The notes beneath the pieces are model-generated. The model searched no databases and was not told the origin of the DNA. It saw only the letters and a list, made by a program, of their open reading frames with translations. The position numbers and the translations under genes are program-made. Of a stretch of 64,000 nucleotides of DNA, positions 37,115 to 46,535 are shown one piece after another. Positions within the stretch are counted from its first letter, which is position 1; each line of letters opens with the position of its first letter. Origin of the DNA: an uncultured Prevotellaceae bacterium (lineage in GTDB: Bacteria > Bacteroidota > Bacteroidia > Bacteroidales > Bacteroidaceae); the NCBI GenBank assembly GCA_949299545.1, contig CASGAM010000006.1:124001-188000 (forward strand), written 5' to 3'.

Positions 37115-39070
37115 ATGAGTTATATCAAGTTTGACAAAACTCTGATGACGAATCTGGAAGAATCTTTGCCTAAGGAGATTCTCCGTTCCAATCGTTCTGG
37201 AGCCTATTCTTGTTCTACAATTGTTGATTGTAACACAAGAAAGTATCATGGTTTACTGGTGGTTCCCATACCTGATTTGAATGATGAGAATTATGTTTTA
37301 CTGTCTTCTCTTGATGAAACAGTGGAGCAGCATGGTGCAGAATTTAATCTGGGGCTTCATAAGTATCAGGGAAACAATTTCAGTCCCCAGGGACACAAGT
37401 ACATTAGGGAATTTAATTGTGATAAAGTTCCGACAACTATTTATCGCGTTGGTGGTGTATTGTTAAAGAAAGAAAAAGTGTTTCAGCATTATGAGAATCG
37501 TATAATTATACGATATACATTGTTGGATGCACATTCTGAGACTACGTTAAAATTGAGACCGTTTCTGGCATTCAGGAGCGTAAGAGAGTACACTCATGAG
37601 AATGCTTTGATAAACAAAGATTACCAGTCTGTACCGAACGGCATCAAAACTCGGCTTTATGAGGGGTATCCCGATTTGTATATGCAGTTGAACAAGAAAA
37701 ATGACTTTGTATTTCAGCCGGACTGGTACAGGGGAGTGGAGTATCCTAAGGAACTGGAACGAGGCTATGCGTTTACGGAGGATTTGTATGTTCCCGGTTA
37801 TTTTGAATTTAAAATAAAGAAAGGTGAGAGCGTAGTATTTTCTGCCGGCCTTTCTGAAATTAAGACCAGTCAGTTGAAACAAATTGCAGATTTTGAAGTT
37901 GATATAAGAACGCCACGTGACAATTTCTATCACTGTTTGGTTAATTCTGCCCATCAGTTCTATTATCATATGGATAATGAGAACTATATATTGGCAGGTT
38001 ATCCTTGGTTTAAGAGTCGTGCACGTGACATGTTTATTTCTTTACCGGGCTTGACTTTGGCGAATGATGAATATGACCAGTTTGAACTTTGCATGGCCAC
38101 TGCAGAAAAGGCCATTAGGGATTTCATGAATGAAAAGCCTTTATCCGTGAAGATTTATGAAATGGAGCAGCCGGATGTTTTGCTTTGGGCTGTTTGGTGC
38201 ATGCAACAGTATGCAAAAATCGTTTCAATGGATAAGTGTGTAAGTAAATATGGGACGCTGTTGAAAGACATCGTTTATTATATAAAAAGCAGTTCGCATC
38301 CTAATCTTAAATTGATGGAAAATGGACTGTTACATTCACAAGGAAAGAAAACGGCTGTAACTTGGATGAATTCAACAGCAAACGGGCGTCCAATTGTGCC
38401 GAGAAGTGGATATATTGTCGAATTTAATGCGCTTTGGTATAATGCCTTAAGGTTTAGTGAAGAGGTGTGTCGTAAGATTGGTAAGGACGGCGAGGCTGAT
38501 GAATTTGCTTCAATGGCTACAACAGTTGCGGCGTCTTTCCATGATGTGTTCCTCAACCAGTATGGTTATCTTTTTGATTATGTAGATGAAACGAATGACA
38601 CGCAAGATTGGAGCGTGCGTCCTAATATGATTTTTGCTGTAGCGTTCGATTATTCGCCGCTGACTTTGGCCGAGAAAAAGCATGTGTTTGATATTTGCAC
38701 AAAAGAGCTCCTTACTCCAAAAGGTTTACGTTCGTTAAGTCCCAAAAGTGGCGGTTATAATCCGATGTATGTTGGCCCGCAAATACAGCGTGACTATGCT
38801 TACCATCAAGGAACTGCCTGGCCATGGCTTGGAGGATTCTATATGGAAGCATGCTTGCGTATTTATAAGTATAGTAGGATCAGTTTCATTGACCGTTTGT
38901 TGGTTGGTTTTGAGGAAGAAATGTTCTCGCATTGTGTCGGTACAATACCAGAATTGTTTGATGGAAATCCTCCTTTCAATGCCCGTGGTGCTATTTCTTT
39001 TGCCATGAATGTCAGTGAAATCCTGCGAGTGGTTAAATTGTTGGAGAAGTATAATATGGAAGAAAAGTAG
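37115..39070 (+). CDS. Glycogen debranching enzyme (amylo-alpha-1,6-glucosidase type)
   Basis: A 651-residue protein with an N-terminal debranching-enzyme domain (about residues 15-230; SNRSGAYSCSTIVDCNTRKYHGLLV) and a C-terminal alpha/alpha-barrel glucosidase domain (about 280-640; AGYPWFKSRARDMFISLPGL and HQGTAWPWLGGFY). There is no signal peptide, so it acts on cytosolic glycogen by hydrolysing alpha-1,6 branches. It is the first gene of a three-gene operon with a GT4 and a GH57 protein (12- and 16-nt gaps). Confidence 0.92.
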   Translation: MSYIKFDKTLMTNLEESLPKEILRSNRSGAYSCSTIVDCNTRKYHGLLVVPIPDLNDENYVLLSSLDETVEQHGAEFNLGLHKYQGNNFSPQGHKYIREFNCDKVPTTIYRVGGVLLKKEKVFQHYENRIIIRYTLLDAHSETTLKLRPFLAFRSVREYTHENALINKDYQSVPNGIKTRLYEGYPDLYMQLNKKNDFVFQPDWYRGVEYPKELERGYAFTEDLYVPGYFEFKIKKGESVVFSAGLSEIKTSQLKQIADFEVDIRTPRDNFYHCLVNSAHQFYYHMDNENYILAGYPWFKSRARDMFISLPGLTLANDEYDQFELCMATAEKAIRDFMNEKPLSVKIYEMEQPDVLLWAVWCMQQYAKIVSMDKCVSKYGTLLKDIVYYIKSSSHPNLKLMENGLLHSQGKKTAVTWMNSTANGRPIVPRSGYIVEFNALWYNALRFSEEVCRKIGKDGEADEFASMATTVAASFHDVFLNQYGYLFDYVDETNDTQDWSVRPNMIFAVAFDYSPLTLAEKKHVFDICTKELLTPKGLRSLSPKSGGYNPMYVGPQIQRDYAYHQGTAWPWLGGFYMEACLRIYKYSRISFIDRLLVGFEEEMFSHCVGTIPELFDGNPPFNARGAISFAMNVSEILRVVKLLEKYNMEEK

Positions 39071-39082
39071 GAGGAATAAGAT

Positions 39083-40366
39083 ATGAAAGTATTAATGTTT
39101 GGATGGGAGTTTCCTCCTCATATTCTAGGAGGTCTCGGTACTGCCAGTTACGGCCTGACAAAGGGTTTGTCATTGCAGCCTGATATGGATATAACTTTTT
39201 GTATACCAAAGCCATGGGGCGATGAAGACCAAAGTTTTATGAAGATTATCGGTATGAACAGTGTCCCCATCGTTTGGAAAGATGTTGAGTGGAATTATGT
39301 CGAAAGTAGAGTGGGCAGTTATATGGATCCGCAGTTGTATTATGATTTGCGTAATCATATTTATGCAGATTTCTCATATATGTATGTTAATGATTTGGGA
39401 TGTATGGAGTTTTCGGGACGTTATCCTGATAACCTGCACGAAGAAATCAATAACTATTCCATAGTAGCCGGCGTGGTAGCACGCCAACAGCAGTTTGACA
39501 TTATCCATGCCCATGATTGGTTGACATATCCGGCGGGCATTCATGCTAAACAAGTGAGCGGGAAACCCTTGGTTATACATGTGCATGCCACAGACTTTGA
39601 CCGCAGCCGTGGTAATGTTAACCCTACAGTATATGGCATTGAAAAGAACGGTATGGATCATGCAGATTGCATCATGTGTGTGAGTGAGCTCACCCGTCAG
39701 ACAGTCATCAATCATTATCATCAAGATCCGGCCAAATGTTTTGCCATGCACAATGCGGTTTATCCCTTGGCTCCAGATTTGCAAGCTATTGTCGATCAGC
39801 GTAAGCCAAGTAACGAGCGTAAGGAAAAAGTCGTGACATTCTTAGGGCGTATTACCATGCAAAAGGGGCCGGAATATTTTATAGAGGCAGCCAAACGAGT
39901 GCTTGATCGTACGCGTAACATACGATTCTGTTTTGCCGGTAGCGGTGATATGATGAGTTCCATGATCGAAATGGCAGCCGCTTATGGCATAGCCGATCGT
40001 TGTCATTTCCCTGGATTTATGAAAGGAAAACAAGTCTTTGAATGTTTCAGAGACAGCGATGTTTATGTTATGCCTTCTGTTTCAGAACCTTTCGGCATTT
40101 CTCCGCTCGAGGCTATGCAGAGTGGTGTGCCGTCTATTATCAGCAAACAGTCCGGTTGTGCGGAGATTCTAGATAAATGTATAAAGATTGATTATTGGGA
40201 CATTGATGCAATGGCAGATGCCATGTATGCGCTTTGCACATATCCGTCTTTACATGAATATTTGCAGGTTGAGGGAAAGAAAGAGGTTGACGGTATAACG
40301 TGGGAGAAAGTCGGTTTACGCATTCGTAAACTTTACGATGAGACTATTCAAAAATGTAAATGTTAA
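39083..40366 (+). CDS. GT4-family glycosyltransferase, probable glycogen synthase
   Basis: A 427-residue GT-B glycosyltransferase. The N-terminal starch-synthase-like domain begins MFGWEFPPHILGGLGTASYGL, with HAHDWLTYPAG near residue 146. The nucleotide-sugar half has VTFLGRITMQKGPEYFIEAA near 252 and PSVSEPFGISPLEAMQSG near 330, the E-x7-E motif. Sitting between debranching and GH57 genes, it most likely elongates glycogen from a nucleotide glucose. The donor (ADP- or UDP-glucose) cannot be read from the sequence. Confidence 0.9.
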   Translation: MKVLMFGWEFPPHILGGLGTASYGLTKGLSLQPDMDITFCIPKPWGDEDQSFMKIIGMNSVPIVWKDVEWNYVESRVGSYMDPQLYYDLRNHIYADFSYMYVNDLGCMEFSGRYPDNLHEEINNYSIVAGVVARQQQFDIIHAHDWLTYPAGIHAKQVSGKPLVIHVHATDFDRSRGNVNPTVYGIEKNGMDHADCIMCVSELTRQTVINHYHQDPAKCFAMHNAVYPLAPDLQAIVDQRKPSNERKEKVVTFLGRITMQKGPEYFIEAAKRVLDRTRNIRFCFAGSGDMMSSMIEMAAAYGIADRCHFPGFMKGKQVFECFRDSDVYVMPSVSEPFGISPLEAMQSGVPSIISKQSGCAEILDKCIKIDYWDIDAMADAMYALCTYPSLHEYLQVEGKKEVDGITWEKVGLRIRKLYDETIQKCKC

Positions 40367-40382
40367 TAAATAGATTTAGTAT

Positions 40383-41747
40383 ATGAAAACCATTTGTTTG
40401 TATTTTGAGATTCATCAGAATATTCATTTGAAGCGTTACCGTTTCTTTGATATTGGTACAGACCATTATTATTATGATGATTACGAAAATGAGCGTAGCA
40501 TTACGGAAACTGCGGAGCGTTCTTACATTCCGGCCTTGAATGCCTTGATTCAAATGGCCAAAGAAAACCCAGGTTTTTTCAAAGTTGCCATTTCCATGTC
40601 AGGTTGTGCAGTGGAACAACTTGAAAACCATGCGCCTGTAGTTATTGAACTATTGCAGGAATTAAATGAGACGGGTTGCGTAGAATTCTTAGCTGAGCCC
40701 TATTCTCATGGATTGTCATCATTAGCCAACGAGGAAGCATTTAAAGAGGAAACCCTCAGAATGTCGCAGAAAGTAAAGGAACTTTTTGGACAAACACCTA
40801 AAGTGTTCAGAAATTCATCGTTGATTTATTCTGATGATATAGGTGGCGTTGTGGCTTCAATGGGATTTAAAGGCATACTGACAGAGGGCGCCAAACATAT
40901 CTTAGGTTGGAAGAGTCCGCATTTTGTTTATCATTGTGCGCAGAATCATGACCTCAAGTTGTTGCTGAGAGATTACAAACTCTCTGATGACATTTCTTTA
41001 CGTTTCAATAATTCGACATGGAGCGAGTATCCGCTATTTGCTGATACCTATATGAACTGGATTGCTTCGATGCCAGAGGAAGAGCAGGTTATCAACATCT
41101 TTATGGAGTTATGTGCCTTAGGAATGTTCCAACCATTGTCATCCAATATATTGGAGTTCCTCAAAGCATTGCCGGCTTGTGCGAAGGAAAGGAATATAAC
41201 TTTCTCAACACCATCAGAGATTATAGCCAATTATCCTTCTGTCGATGCATTGGAAGTGCCTTATCCATTGTCATGGGTAGATGAGGAAAGAGATATCAGT
41301 TGCTGGTTGGGTAATGGTATGCAGCGTGAGGCTTTTAATAAACTTTACAGCGTAGCCGATCGCGTGCGTATTTGTAATGACCGTCGTATTAAATTAGATT
41401 GGGATTATTTGCAGGCCAGCAATAATTTCCGTTTTATGACGACTAAGCCGAGTAGTTGGAACATGTATCGCGGTATATATGATTCGCCTTATGATGCATT
41501 TACAAACTATATGAATATTTTAGGCGATTTCATCAATCGTGTTAACAGTATGTATCCTTCTGAAATAGAGAATGAAGAGTTGAATGCTTTGTTGACAACT
41601 ATCAGAAACCAGGGTGAAGAAATAGAAATCAAGAATAAGGAGATAGAACGTTTAAATACAAGGCTTAAGAAATTGCAGTCGCAGGAAACAGAGAAACCTG
41701 CCAAAAAAACTGCAGTCCGCAAAACTACCACAAAAAAAGATGCCTGA
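40383..41747 (+). CDS. GH57 family glycoside hydrolase with coiled-coil and basic tail
   Basis: A 454-residue protein. Residues 1-390 form a GH57-type barrel: MKTICLYFEIHQNIHLKRY at the start, SMSGCAVEQLENHAP near 75, and FLAEPYSHGLSSL near 103, where GH57 enzymes place a conserved region. Residues about 405-435 predict a coiled coil (EEIEIKNKEIERLNTRLKKL), and the last 18 residues are Lys/Thr/Ala-rich. No signal peptide, so it is cytosolic. GH57 members include alpha-amylases and branching enzymes; beside the debranching enzyme and GT4, a role in glycogen structure or breakdown is likely. A terminator follows. Confidence 0.88.
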   Translation: MKTICLYFEIHQNIHLKRYRFFDIGTDHYYYDDYENERSITETAERSYIPALNALIQMAKENPGFFKVAISMSGCAVEQLENHAPVVIELLQELNETGCVEFLAEPYSHGLSSLANEEAFKEETLRMSQKVKELFGQTPKVFRNSSLIYSDDIGGVVASMGFKGILTEGAKHILGWKSPHFVYHCAQNHDLKLLLRDYKLSDDISLRFNNSTWSEYPLFADTYMNWIASMPEEEQVINIFMELCALGMFQPLSSNILEFLKALPACAKERNITFSTPSEIIANYPSVDALEVPYPLSWVDEERDISCWLGNGMQREAFNKLYSVADRVRICNDRRIKLDWDYLQASNNFRFMTTKPSSWNMYRGIYDSPYDAFTNYMNILGDFINRVNSMYPSEIENEELNALLTTIRNQGEEIEIKNKEIERLNTRLKKLQSQETEKPAKKTAVRKTTTKKDA

Positions 41748-41788
41748 TATTTAGAACTACTTTCTTATAATTAGATATCGTGAATTAT

Positions 41789-41828
41789 AGTGGGATGTGC
41801 TTGTAATCCAAGAACATCCCACTTTTTG
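41789..41828 (+). terminator. Terminator of the glycogen operon
   Basis: AGTGGGATGT (41789-41798) pairs with ACATCCCACT (41814-41823), 10 bp, followed by TTTTTG. Confidence 0.85.
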
Positions 41829-42193
41829 TGTTCGGAATATAAGAAGCCTTTCATTTTATGTTATCTAAATCATTAAAATTAGCCAAATTTAGTATAGTGC
41901 AAGTGTGGGAGTCTTTTTATGCTTTTGTTTAAACTTGTTAAGAATGATTGAATATATAAAATGAAATAAAACAGATATTAAATCTCGTGGATTTATTATT
42001 GAAGAAATGAGATTTTTGAGATAATATATCTTATATTTGTAAGAGGCTTTGGGATGCAGTCTTTTTAGGTTTATATCTCAGTGATAACTGACTAGTGAAT
42101 CATGGTTATTTCTGTAAGGGAGGTTATTTAAGGTATAAAGCAGTTTGAAGCTACCAAAGGCATTTAATGTTGTTTTACTTTAAATTTGGTATT
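41829..42193 (+). promoter_or_regulatory. Long A/T-rich upstream region of the GH43-GH8 gene
   Basis: No gene is seen. TATATTTG at 42032-42039 matches the -7 box and would leave a leader of about 150 nt; no -33 box at the usual spacing. Apart from this the region holds nothing I recognise. Confidence 0.4.
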
Positions 42194-44719
42194 ATGAAAT
42201 TTAGGGAAAAGATTTTTTTCGTATTATGGTCATTCGCGGCAACGGGAGCTGTAGCGCAAAACCCGATTATCAGGAACCAATTTTCGGCAGATCCGACAGC
42301 AAGGGTGTTTGATGGAAAAATGTATGTTTATCCTTCACATGATATTCCGAGTCCGATAGAATCTTTGAAAGAGTGGTTCTGTATGGCTGATTATCATGTG
42401 TTTTCATCTGAAGATTTAGTAGACTGGACAGATCATGGGGTTATACTCAGTCAGGAACGTGTTCCATGGGTGCAGCCTGATTCTTACTCAATGTGGGCAC
42501 CTGATTGTGTCTGTAAAGATGGGACTTATTATTTTTATTTCCCTTCAAAACCGAGAGGGGAAAACGCGCGTGGTTTTTCGATAGGAGTTGCTGTTTCCGA
42601 TCGGCCTGAAGGGCCGTTCAGACCCCAGCGGAGAGCTATTGAAGGTGTAAACGGAATAGATCCTTGTGTGTTGATTGATACCGATGGACAAGGCTATATC
42701 TATTGGTCGGGGCGTGGTATGTCCGTGGCCCGTTTGAAAGACAATATGCTGGAGTTGGCATCCGAGCCGGTTACGGTAAAGGGACTTCCTGAAGGATTTA
42801 AAGAAGGCCCGTTCGTATTTGAGCGGAACGGTAAATATTATTTCACGTTCCCCTGGGTGAGGGATAAGACCGAAACCTTGGCTTATGCAATGGGTGATAA
42901 CCCAATGGGACCTTTTGAATTCAAAGGTGTCATTATGGAAGAGTCACCCACCGGTTGCTGGACTAATCATCATTCCATTGTGGAATATAAAGGGCAGTGG
43001 TATTTGTTTTACCATCATAATGATTATTCTCCGGAATTTGATAAGAACAGGTCTGTGAGGGTTGATTCCTTGTTTTTTAATGCGGACGGTACTATCAAAC
43101 CGGTACGGCCAACATTGCGTGGGGTTGGCATAACCGATGCTCACACACGAATCCAAACAGATCGTTATAGCGCCATTGATTCAAAAGGAGTATCTATTGC
43201 TTTCTTGGATGAGAAAAACAAGTTTGAGGGTTGGAAGGCTGTTTTTGATAAGAAAAACGCCTCATTACGGTACAATCGGGTGGATTTTGGGAGTCAGGCC
43301 GTTCAGACTATTACAGTTAGGGCTAAGTCTTCAAAGGGAAACCGACTGGAGGTTCGCGTGGCAGGCGAAAAAGGAAAGGTCATAGCAACTGTCAATATTC
43401 CGCGTACTGAAGAATGGAAAGAGGTTCGGGTACCGATAGATTATTCACCTTCAGGTGTTGTTGACCTGAATTTGAAGTCATGTAAAAATGGACGTCTGGA
43501 AGTTGATTGGATTGGTTTCGATGGCCTCCCATGGGAGGCCGGTGCTTTTGAAACCGGAAAGTATCGGAATTTGTTTGCAGAAATGGGGTATAGTCAAGCT
43601 GAGATTGATGCCAAGGTGACAGAAGTGTTTGAGAGCGTGTTTACGGGACCAAACAAAGTCTATTTTGAGGTTGGAGATTCGCTTGCTTATATCACTGATA
43701 TAAAGAATCATGATGTCCGGTCGGAAGGTATGTCTTATGGCATGATGATAGCAGTTCAGTTTGACCGAAAAGATATATTTGATCGTTTATGGCGCTGGAG
43801 CCGTAAATATATGCAACAAACAGATGGGCCGTTAAAAGGCTATTTTGCATGGAGTTGCAAGACAGACGGAACACGTAACGCACAGGGGCCGGCATCTGAT
43901 GGAGAGTTATATTTTATTACTTCACTAATCTTTGCGTCAAACCGTTGGGGAAACGATACTGGAATTAATTATCTTGCAGAAGCCCAGCATATATTGGATT
44001 GTTCCATGCAGAAAGTAGGTATGGAACGTGTAGCTCCGCTTATTAATATTGAGCATCAGTTGATTACCTTTACACCTGACCCATGGGGCGGTAGTTTTAC
44101 AGATCCTTCTTATCATTTGCCGGCTTTTTACGAAGTATGGGCACGCTGGGCTGAAGATGGCAGGTCCACATTCTGGAAAGAATGTGCCAGAAAAAGTCGT
44201 GAATACTTACATAAATGTGTCCATCCGGAAACAGGATTGAATCCTGATTACAGTCATTACGATGGAACCTTGATGGGAGGCCGGGGCATTATAGGGGATG
44301 CCTTTAGGTTTGATTCTTGGCGAGTTCCAATGAATATTGCTTTGGATTATTCGTGGTCTTGTGCAGATCGTGAATGGCAGCAGGAGTATGGTAACAAGAT
44401 ACAGCGGTTTTTATATAATCAAGGCATTGATGAGTTCGTCGACCAATATAATGTGGATGGGACTCAGGTCGAAAATATCTTAGGTGCAGGAGGTTATAAG
44501 GCTTTGCGTCATTCATTGGGTTTGGTGGCTACGTCTGCAGCGGTTTCTCTTACATGTACGCATAGTATCGGCCAGGAGTTTGTGGAACGTTTGTGGAATG
44601 CAAAGCATGTGCCTTACGACGATGGATATTTTGATGCTTATTATGATGGGTTATTGCGTTTGTTCGCATTTATGCACCTTAGTGGAAGGTACCAGATTAT
44701 AACGCCCGTTGGCGAATAA
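42194..44719 (+). CDS. Secreted GH43-CBM6-GH8 xylanolytic fusion enzyme
   Basis: An 841-residue exported enzyme. I start at ATG 42194, where a signal peptide ending GAVAQ begins; an in-frame ATG 27 nt earlier adds a non-signal stretch. Residues 25-330 are a GH43 beta-propeller, with the base in SADPTARVFDGKMYVY and the acid in FKEGPFVFERNG. Residues about 335-470 look like a CBM6-type module. Residues about 480-840 are GH8: SEGMSYGMMIAV (acid Glu), ASDGELYFITSLIF and DSWRVPMNIALDYSW, close to reducing-end xylose-releasing exo-oligoxylanases. Together they should trim arabinoxylan oligosaccharides from both ends. No susC/susD pair is nearby; the broken AraC gene is next. Confidence 0.9.
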   Translation: MKFREKIFFVLWSFAATGAVAQNPIIRNQFSADPTARVFDGKMYVYPSHDIPSPIESLKEWFCMADYHVFSSEDLVDWTDHGVILSQERVPWVQPDSYSMWAPDCVCKDGTYYFYFPSKPRGENARGFSIGVAVSDRPEGPFRPQRRAIEGVNGIDPCVLIDTDGQGYIYWSGRGMSVARLKDNMLELASEPVTVKGLPEGFKEGPFVFERNGKYYFTFPWVRDKTETLAYAMGDNPMGPFEFKGVIMEESPTGCWTNHHSIVEYKGQWYLFYHHNDYSPEFDKNRSVRVDSLFFNADGTIKPVRPTLRGVGITDAHTRIQTDRYSAIDSKGVSIAFLDEKNKFEGWKAVFDKKNASLRYNRVDFGSQAVQTITVRAKSSKGNRLEVRVAGEKGKVIATVNIPRTEEWKEVRVPIDYSPSGVVDLNLKSCKNGRLEVDWIGFDGLPWEAGAFETGKYRNLFAEMGYSQAEIDAKVTEVFESVFTGPNKVYFEVGDSLAYITDIKNHDVRSEGMSYGMMIAVQFDRKDIFDRLWRWSRKYMQQTDGPLKGYFAWSCKTDGTRNAQGPASDGELYFITSLIFASNRWGNDTGINYLAEAQHILDCSMQKVGMERVAPLINIEHQLITFTPDPWGGSFTDPSYHLPAFYEVWARWAEDGRSTFWKECARKSREYLHKCVHPETGLNPDYSHYDGTLMGGRGIIGDAFRFDSWRVPMNIALDYSWSCADREWQQEYGNKIQRFLYNQGIDEFVDQYNVDGTQVENILGAGGYKALRHSLGLVATSAAVSLTCTHSIGQEFVERLWNAKHVPYDDGYFDAYYDGLLRLFAFMHLSGRYQIITPVGE

Positions 44720-44758
44720 GGAAAACGGGAACGATTATAGAGAAAGTGGCATGGTATA

Positions 44759-45669
44759 TTAGCTGTCTTGTTGCAGAGAATGTACCAATGCCATTTTTCT
44801 GTATTCCAATGCCGGGAGTCCCATGTTGCGTTTGAAGAATTTACAGAATCCGGATGTGTCCTTGAAGTACAAGCGAGTGGCAACTTCGTTTACAGACAGT
44901 TTATGGTTTTCCAGTAATACACGTGCTTCCATAGTCAGCAGCTCTGTTATGATTTTACTGACTGTTTTCCCTGTTGCCTCTCGTACGATGCGTGAAAGGT
45001 ATTGTTCACTGATGGCTAAATGATTGGCATAAAAATGAATGAAATGCTCTTCGCGGAAATGGCGTGTCACCAAGGCATAAAATTCCTGCAGGACATGTTC
45101 TTTGGGACTGATGTTTTTTTAATGATTGTTTTGCGTGCGAGGAAATCTGCGATGTCAAGGAAAATAGCATTGCATGTGGCCTGAACGCGGCGGAACATGA
45201 ACTTGTGGTCCGATCTCAATAATCTCATAAGTTCGTGAAGTTCCTTGGATAAGGTCGATGTTTCGTCAATAGTCAGTTTGACGGTGTGTTGCATATTTCT
45301 TCTCATGGTCGCCAGCACCAGAGCTGTGGTCTGGGTGAGATAAGAATCATTTGTAAGCATAGCCTCGGAAACAGACAACGTAATGAATCGAATATCTTCA
45401 GAGGAGCGGATATGGTTGGTCAGGAAATTTGCGCTATGGATTAACAAGGTGCCTGCTTCCATGATGATATGCTCTCCGTTAAGTTGTATTTCCGATTCCC
45501 CGGCAAGAATCAGAATCATATAAAGTTCACGGTTAAAATAGGCGGAGTTCAGAGGGTAATTGCGATTTCCGTATTTGCTCTCGAAGCAGACTACATCTTC
45601 GCGGTAATGAGGAATCTCCGGATGCCTGTAAAGCATGAGTGAGTTATCAAATATATTCGATTCTTCCAT
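44759..45669 (-). pseudogene. AraC-family regulator split by a frameshift at a homopolymer
   Basis: Reading from 45669, 200 codons encode an AraC-type N-terminal cupin domain (IQLNGEHIIMEAGTLLIHSANF) and linker before a TGA at 45067-45069. The remaining part, including the DNA-binding domain (HLAISEQYLSRIVREATGKT, then VNEVATRLYFKDTSGFCKFFKRNMG), continues in another frame to 44759. The break lies at a run of seven A on the coding strand (plus-strand T7, 45114-45120). One extra A would restore a protein of about 303 residues (KKNISPKEHVLQEFYALVTRHF). It may be a sequencing artefact, a recent mutation or a slippery phase switch. It is convergent with the GH43-GH8 gene and divergent from the YczE-like gene. 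Confidence 0.85.
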
Positions 45670-45691
45670 TTTATGGAAGGTTTTTGTGTCG

Positions 45692-45722
45692 CAAATATAT
45701 GTTTTGTTTCGTAATATACAAA
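45692..45722 (-). promoter_or_regulatory. Promoter of the AraC-type gene
   Basis: On the minus strand TTTG (45722-45719), 19-nt spacer, TATATTTG (45699-45692): full consensus, 23 nt before the ATG. Confidence 0.75.
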
Positions 45723-45739
45723 AAATGTTCCGTAATATA
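45710..45739. promoter_or_regulatory. Direct repeat CGTAATATA at 21-bp spacing (possible AraC operator)
   Basis: CGTAATATA occurs at 45710-45718 and again at 45731-45739, exactly 21 bp apart, each preceded by a T/C-rich base set. AraC-family proteins typically bind direct half-sites about two helical turns apart. The repeat overlaps the -33 box of the araC promoter and lies upstream of the divergent gene. Confidence 0.5.
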
Positions 45740-45780
45740 TAATCATATCACAGCAATCTTTGCGAAATTTGCAGTCGATT

Positions 45781-46488
45781 ATGAGTAAAGGTAGAAAGAT
45801 GAAAAGAAACAGTTTAGTGAAAAGGTATCTTGTTTTTGTTTTAGGGCTTTATTTTCTTGCAGCCGGAGTGGTGATGATTGTACGTTCTGCGCTTGGAACA
45901 ACGCCCATATCAAGTGTCAATTATGTTATGAGCCTTAATACGCCTTTAACGTTGGGAACTTGTACGTTTATCATCAACATGTTGCTTATATTGGGACAGT
46001 TCTGGCTTGTGCGTGGCCGTGGGAATAAGCAAGATGTGGTGGAAATCCTGCTTCAGATACCTTTTTCGTTCATATTTTCTGCATTCATAGACATGAATAT
46101 GCTGATGGCACAAAATATAGTCCCTTTAAACTATGGAATGTCATTGGTCTTGTTGTTGGCCGGTTGCCTTGTACAGTCTGTCGGGGTTGTGCTTGAACTA
46201 AAGCCGCGGGTAGCCATGATGAGTGCTGAGGCTTTTGTGAAATATACGTCCTGGCGTTATAATAAGGACTTTGGACGTACAAAGGTTATCTTTGATGTTA
46301 CCTTGGTTTCATTGGCTGTATTGCTATCTTTGGCTTTTACGCATACCGTGGAAGGTGTACGTGAAGGTTCTTTGATTGCAGCCGGTATTACGGGTTATAT
46401 CGTGACGTTTCTTAATCATAGAATCATGACACGCAAGACATTGTCTCGTTTTGTACCTGTCTTAAAACCTGAACGTTATTTATGGTAA
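45781..46488 (+). CDS. YczE/YitT-like membrane protein (DUF6198 type)
   Basis: A 235-residue inner-membrane protein with about five to six helices. It resembles the YczE/YyaS/YitT group through GLYFLAAGVVMIVRSALGTTPISSVNYVMS when split at its turn, with the conserved LGTTP motif near residue 38, and TLGTCTFIINMLLILGQ. I take ATG 45781; ATG 45799 is also possible, and a TTG at 45760 is unlikely. The function of the family is poorly known; some members lie beside peptide or efflux genes. It is divergent from the AraC pseudogene and separated by the 21-bp direct repeat, so it may be its target. Confidence 0.8.
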   Translation: MSKGRKMKRNSLVKRYLVFVLGLYFLAAGVVMIVRSALGTTPISSVNYVMSLNTPLTLGTCTFIINMLLILGQFWLVRGRGNKQDVVEILLQIPFSFIFSAFIDMNMLMAQNIVPLNYGMSLVLLLAGCLVQSVGVVLELKPRVAMMSAEAFVKYTSWRYNKDFGRTKVIFDVTLVSLAVLLSLAFTHTVEGVREGSLIAAGITGYIVTFLNHRIMTRKTLSRFVPVLKPERYLW

Positions 46489-46535
46489 AGTCTCCATTTG
46501 CGAGTGTATAGCTCGTTGGCAGGACTGTTCTGTCT

